DNA of 64,000 nucleotides from contig JAPEHQ010000002.1 in assembly GCA_027405735.1 (NCBI GenBank), positions 186,001 to 250,000 of the forward strand, written 5' to 3'. Positions 63,881 through 64,000 of this stretch are shown in pieces. Every line of letters starts with the position of its first letter. Position 1 is the stretch's first letter. Position numbers and translations under genes: made by a program. The DNA is from Mucor racemosus. Lineage: Eukaryota > Mucoromycota > Mucoromycetes > Mucorales > Mucoraceae. The notes under the pieces were generated by a model. That model did no database searches. It had not been told where the DNA came from and saw only the letters and a list, made by a program, of their open reading frames with translations.

Positions 63881-64000
63881 CGGAACTTGTGTTTGCCGAG
63901 CTAGAAGCGCAGCTAATCAACCCCTCGCCTTTTTTTTTCGTTTTATCTTTCTACGCACAGCATTCAAAAGACTACCAATTGTTTTCTTCTTTTCTCTACT

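Larger units (their letters stand above)
59077..64000. other. repeat-rich region without intact genes
   Basis: The Cbk1 promoter lies at the left end. Then come family D copy 3 (about 60150-60550, -), a TnpB/Fanzor-like remnant (60731-61042), family A copy 4 (about 61575-62720, +), a solo LTR (62826-63097) and a weak tRNA/SINE-like segment (about 63790-63880). Confidence 0.65.

Overview
The window reads as nuclear DNA of an AT-rich filamentous fungus, most probably a mucoralean (Mucoromycota). The evidence is many short introns (about 47-110 bp, GT..AG), animal-like single-copy housekeeping proteins, and long AT-rich gaps filled with small dispersed repeats. All gene models below were built by hand by joining exons in frame; each of the twelve sums to a whole number of codons ending in a stop. 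Layout: (1) 0.6-23.7 kb is gene-rich. It holds a TBC Rab-GAP (-), a PX-type sorting nexin (+), a hexokinase-family protein that lacks the catalytic aspartate (-), a short oxysterol-binding protein (-), a Vps9/CUE Rab5 exchange factor with a polyglutamine tract (-), acyl-CoA-binding protein (-), a mitochondrial aminopeptidase P of the Icp55 type (+) and the tRNA dihydrouridine synthase Dus3 (-). (2) 23.7-41 kb is a gene desert of repeats: a family of 1.2-1.5 kb elements without ORFs, pogo/Tc1-like MITEs with TA target sites, solo LTRs, other LTR-like pieces and a broken WD-like gene fragment. (3) 41-50 kb holds a secreted subtilisin-like protease (-) divergent from a large protein (+) with an N-terminal propeller-like region and a C-terminal TRP-like ion-transport domain. 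(4) 52.9-59.1 kb is a compact run of three minus-strand genes: porphobilinogen deaminase, a Dnm1-type dynamin and an NDR/Cbk1 kinase. (5) 59-64 kb returns to repeats, with a remnant resembling the zinc-ribbon end of TnpB/Fanzor proteins, another copy of the 1.2-1.5 kb element, a solo LTR with perfect 5-bp target duplications and a weak tRNA/SINE-like segment. Several genes (TBC GAP, sorting nexin, Vps9, Osh, dynamin) act in endosomal and membrane traffic, but nothing shows co-regulation and their adjacency is probably chance. The most unusual items are the hexokinase-like protein without its catalytic base, a short element with a conserved core of about 60 nt in three copies (one enclosed by a perfect 26-bp inverted repeat whose arms are themselves palindromes), the propeller/TRP-like channel protein, and micro-exons of 10 and 11 nt in conserved genes. 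No rRNA genes, CRISPR arrays or clear tRNA genes were seen.
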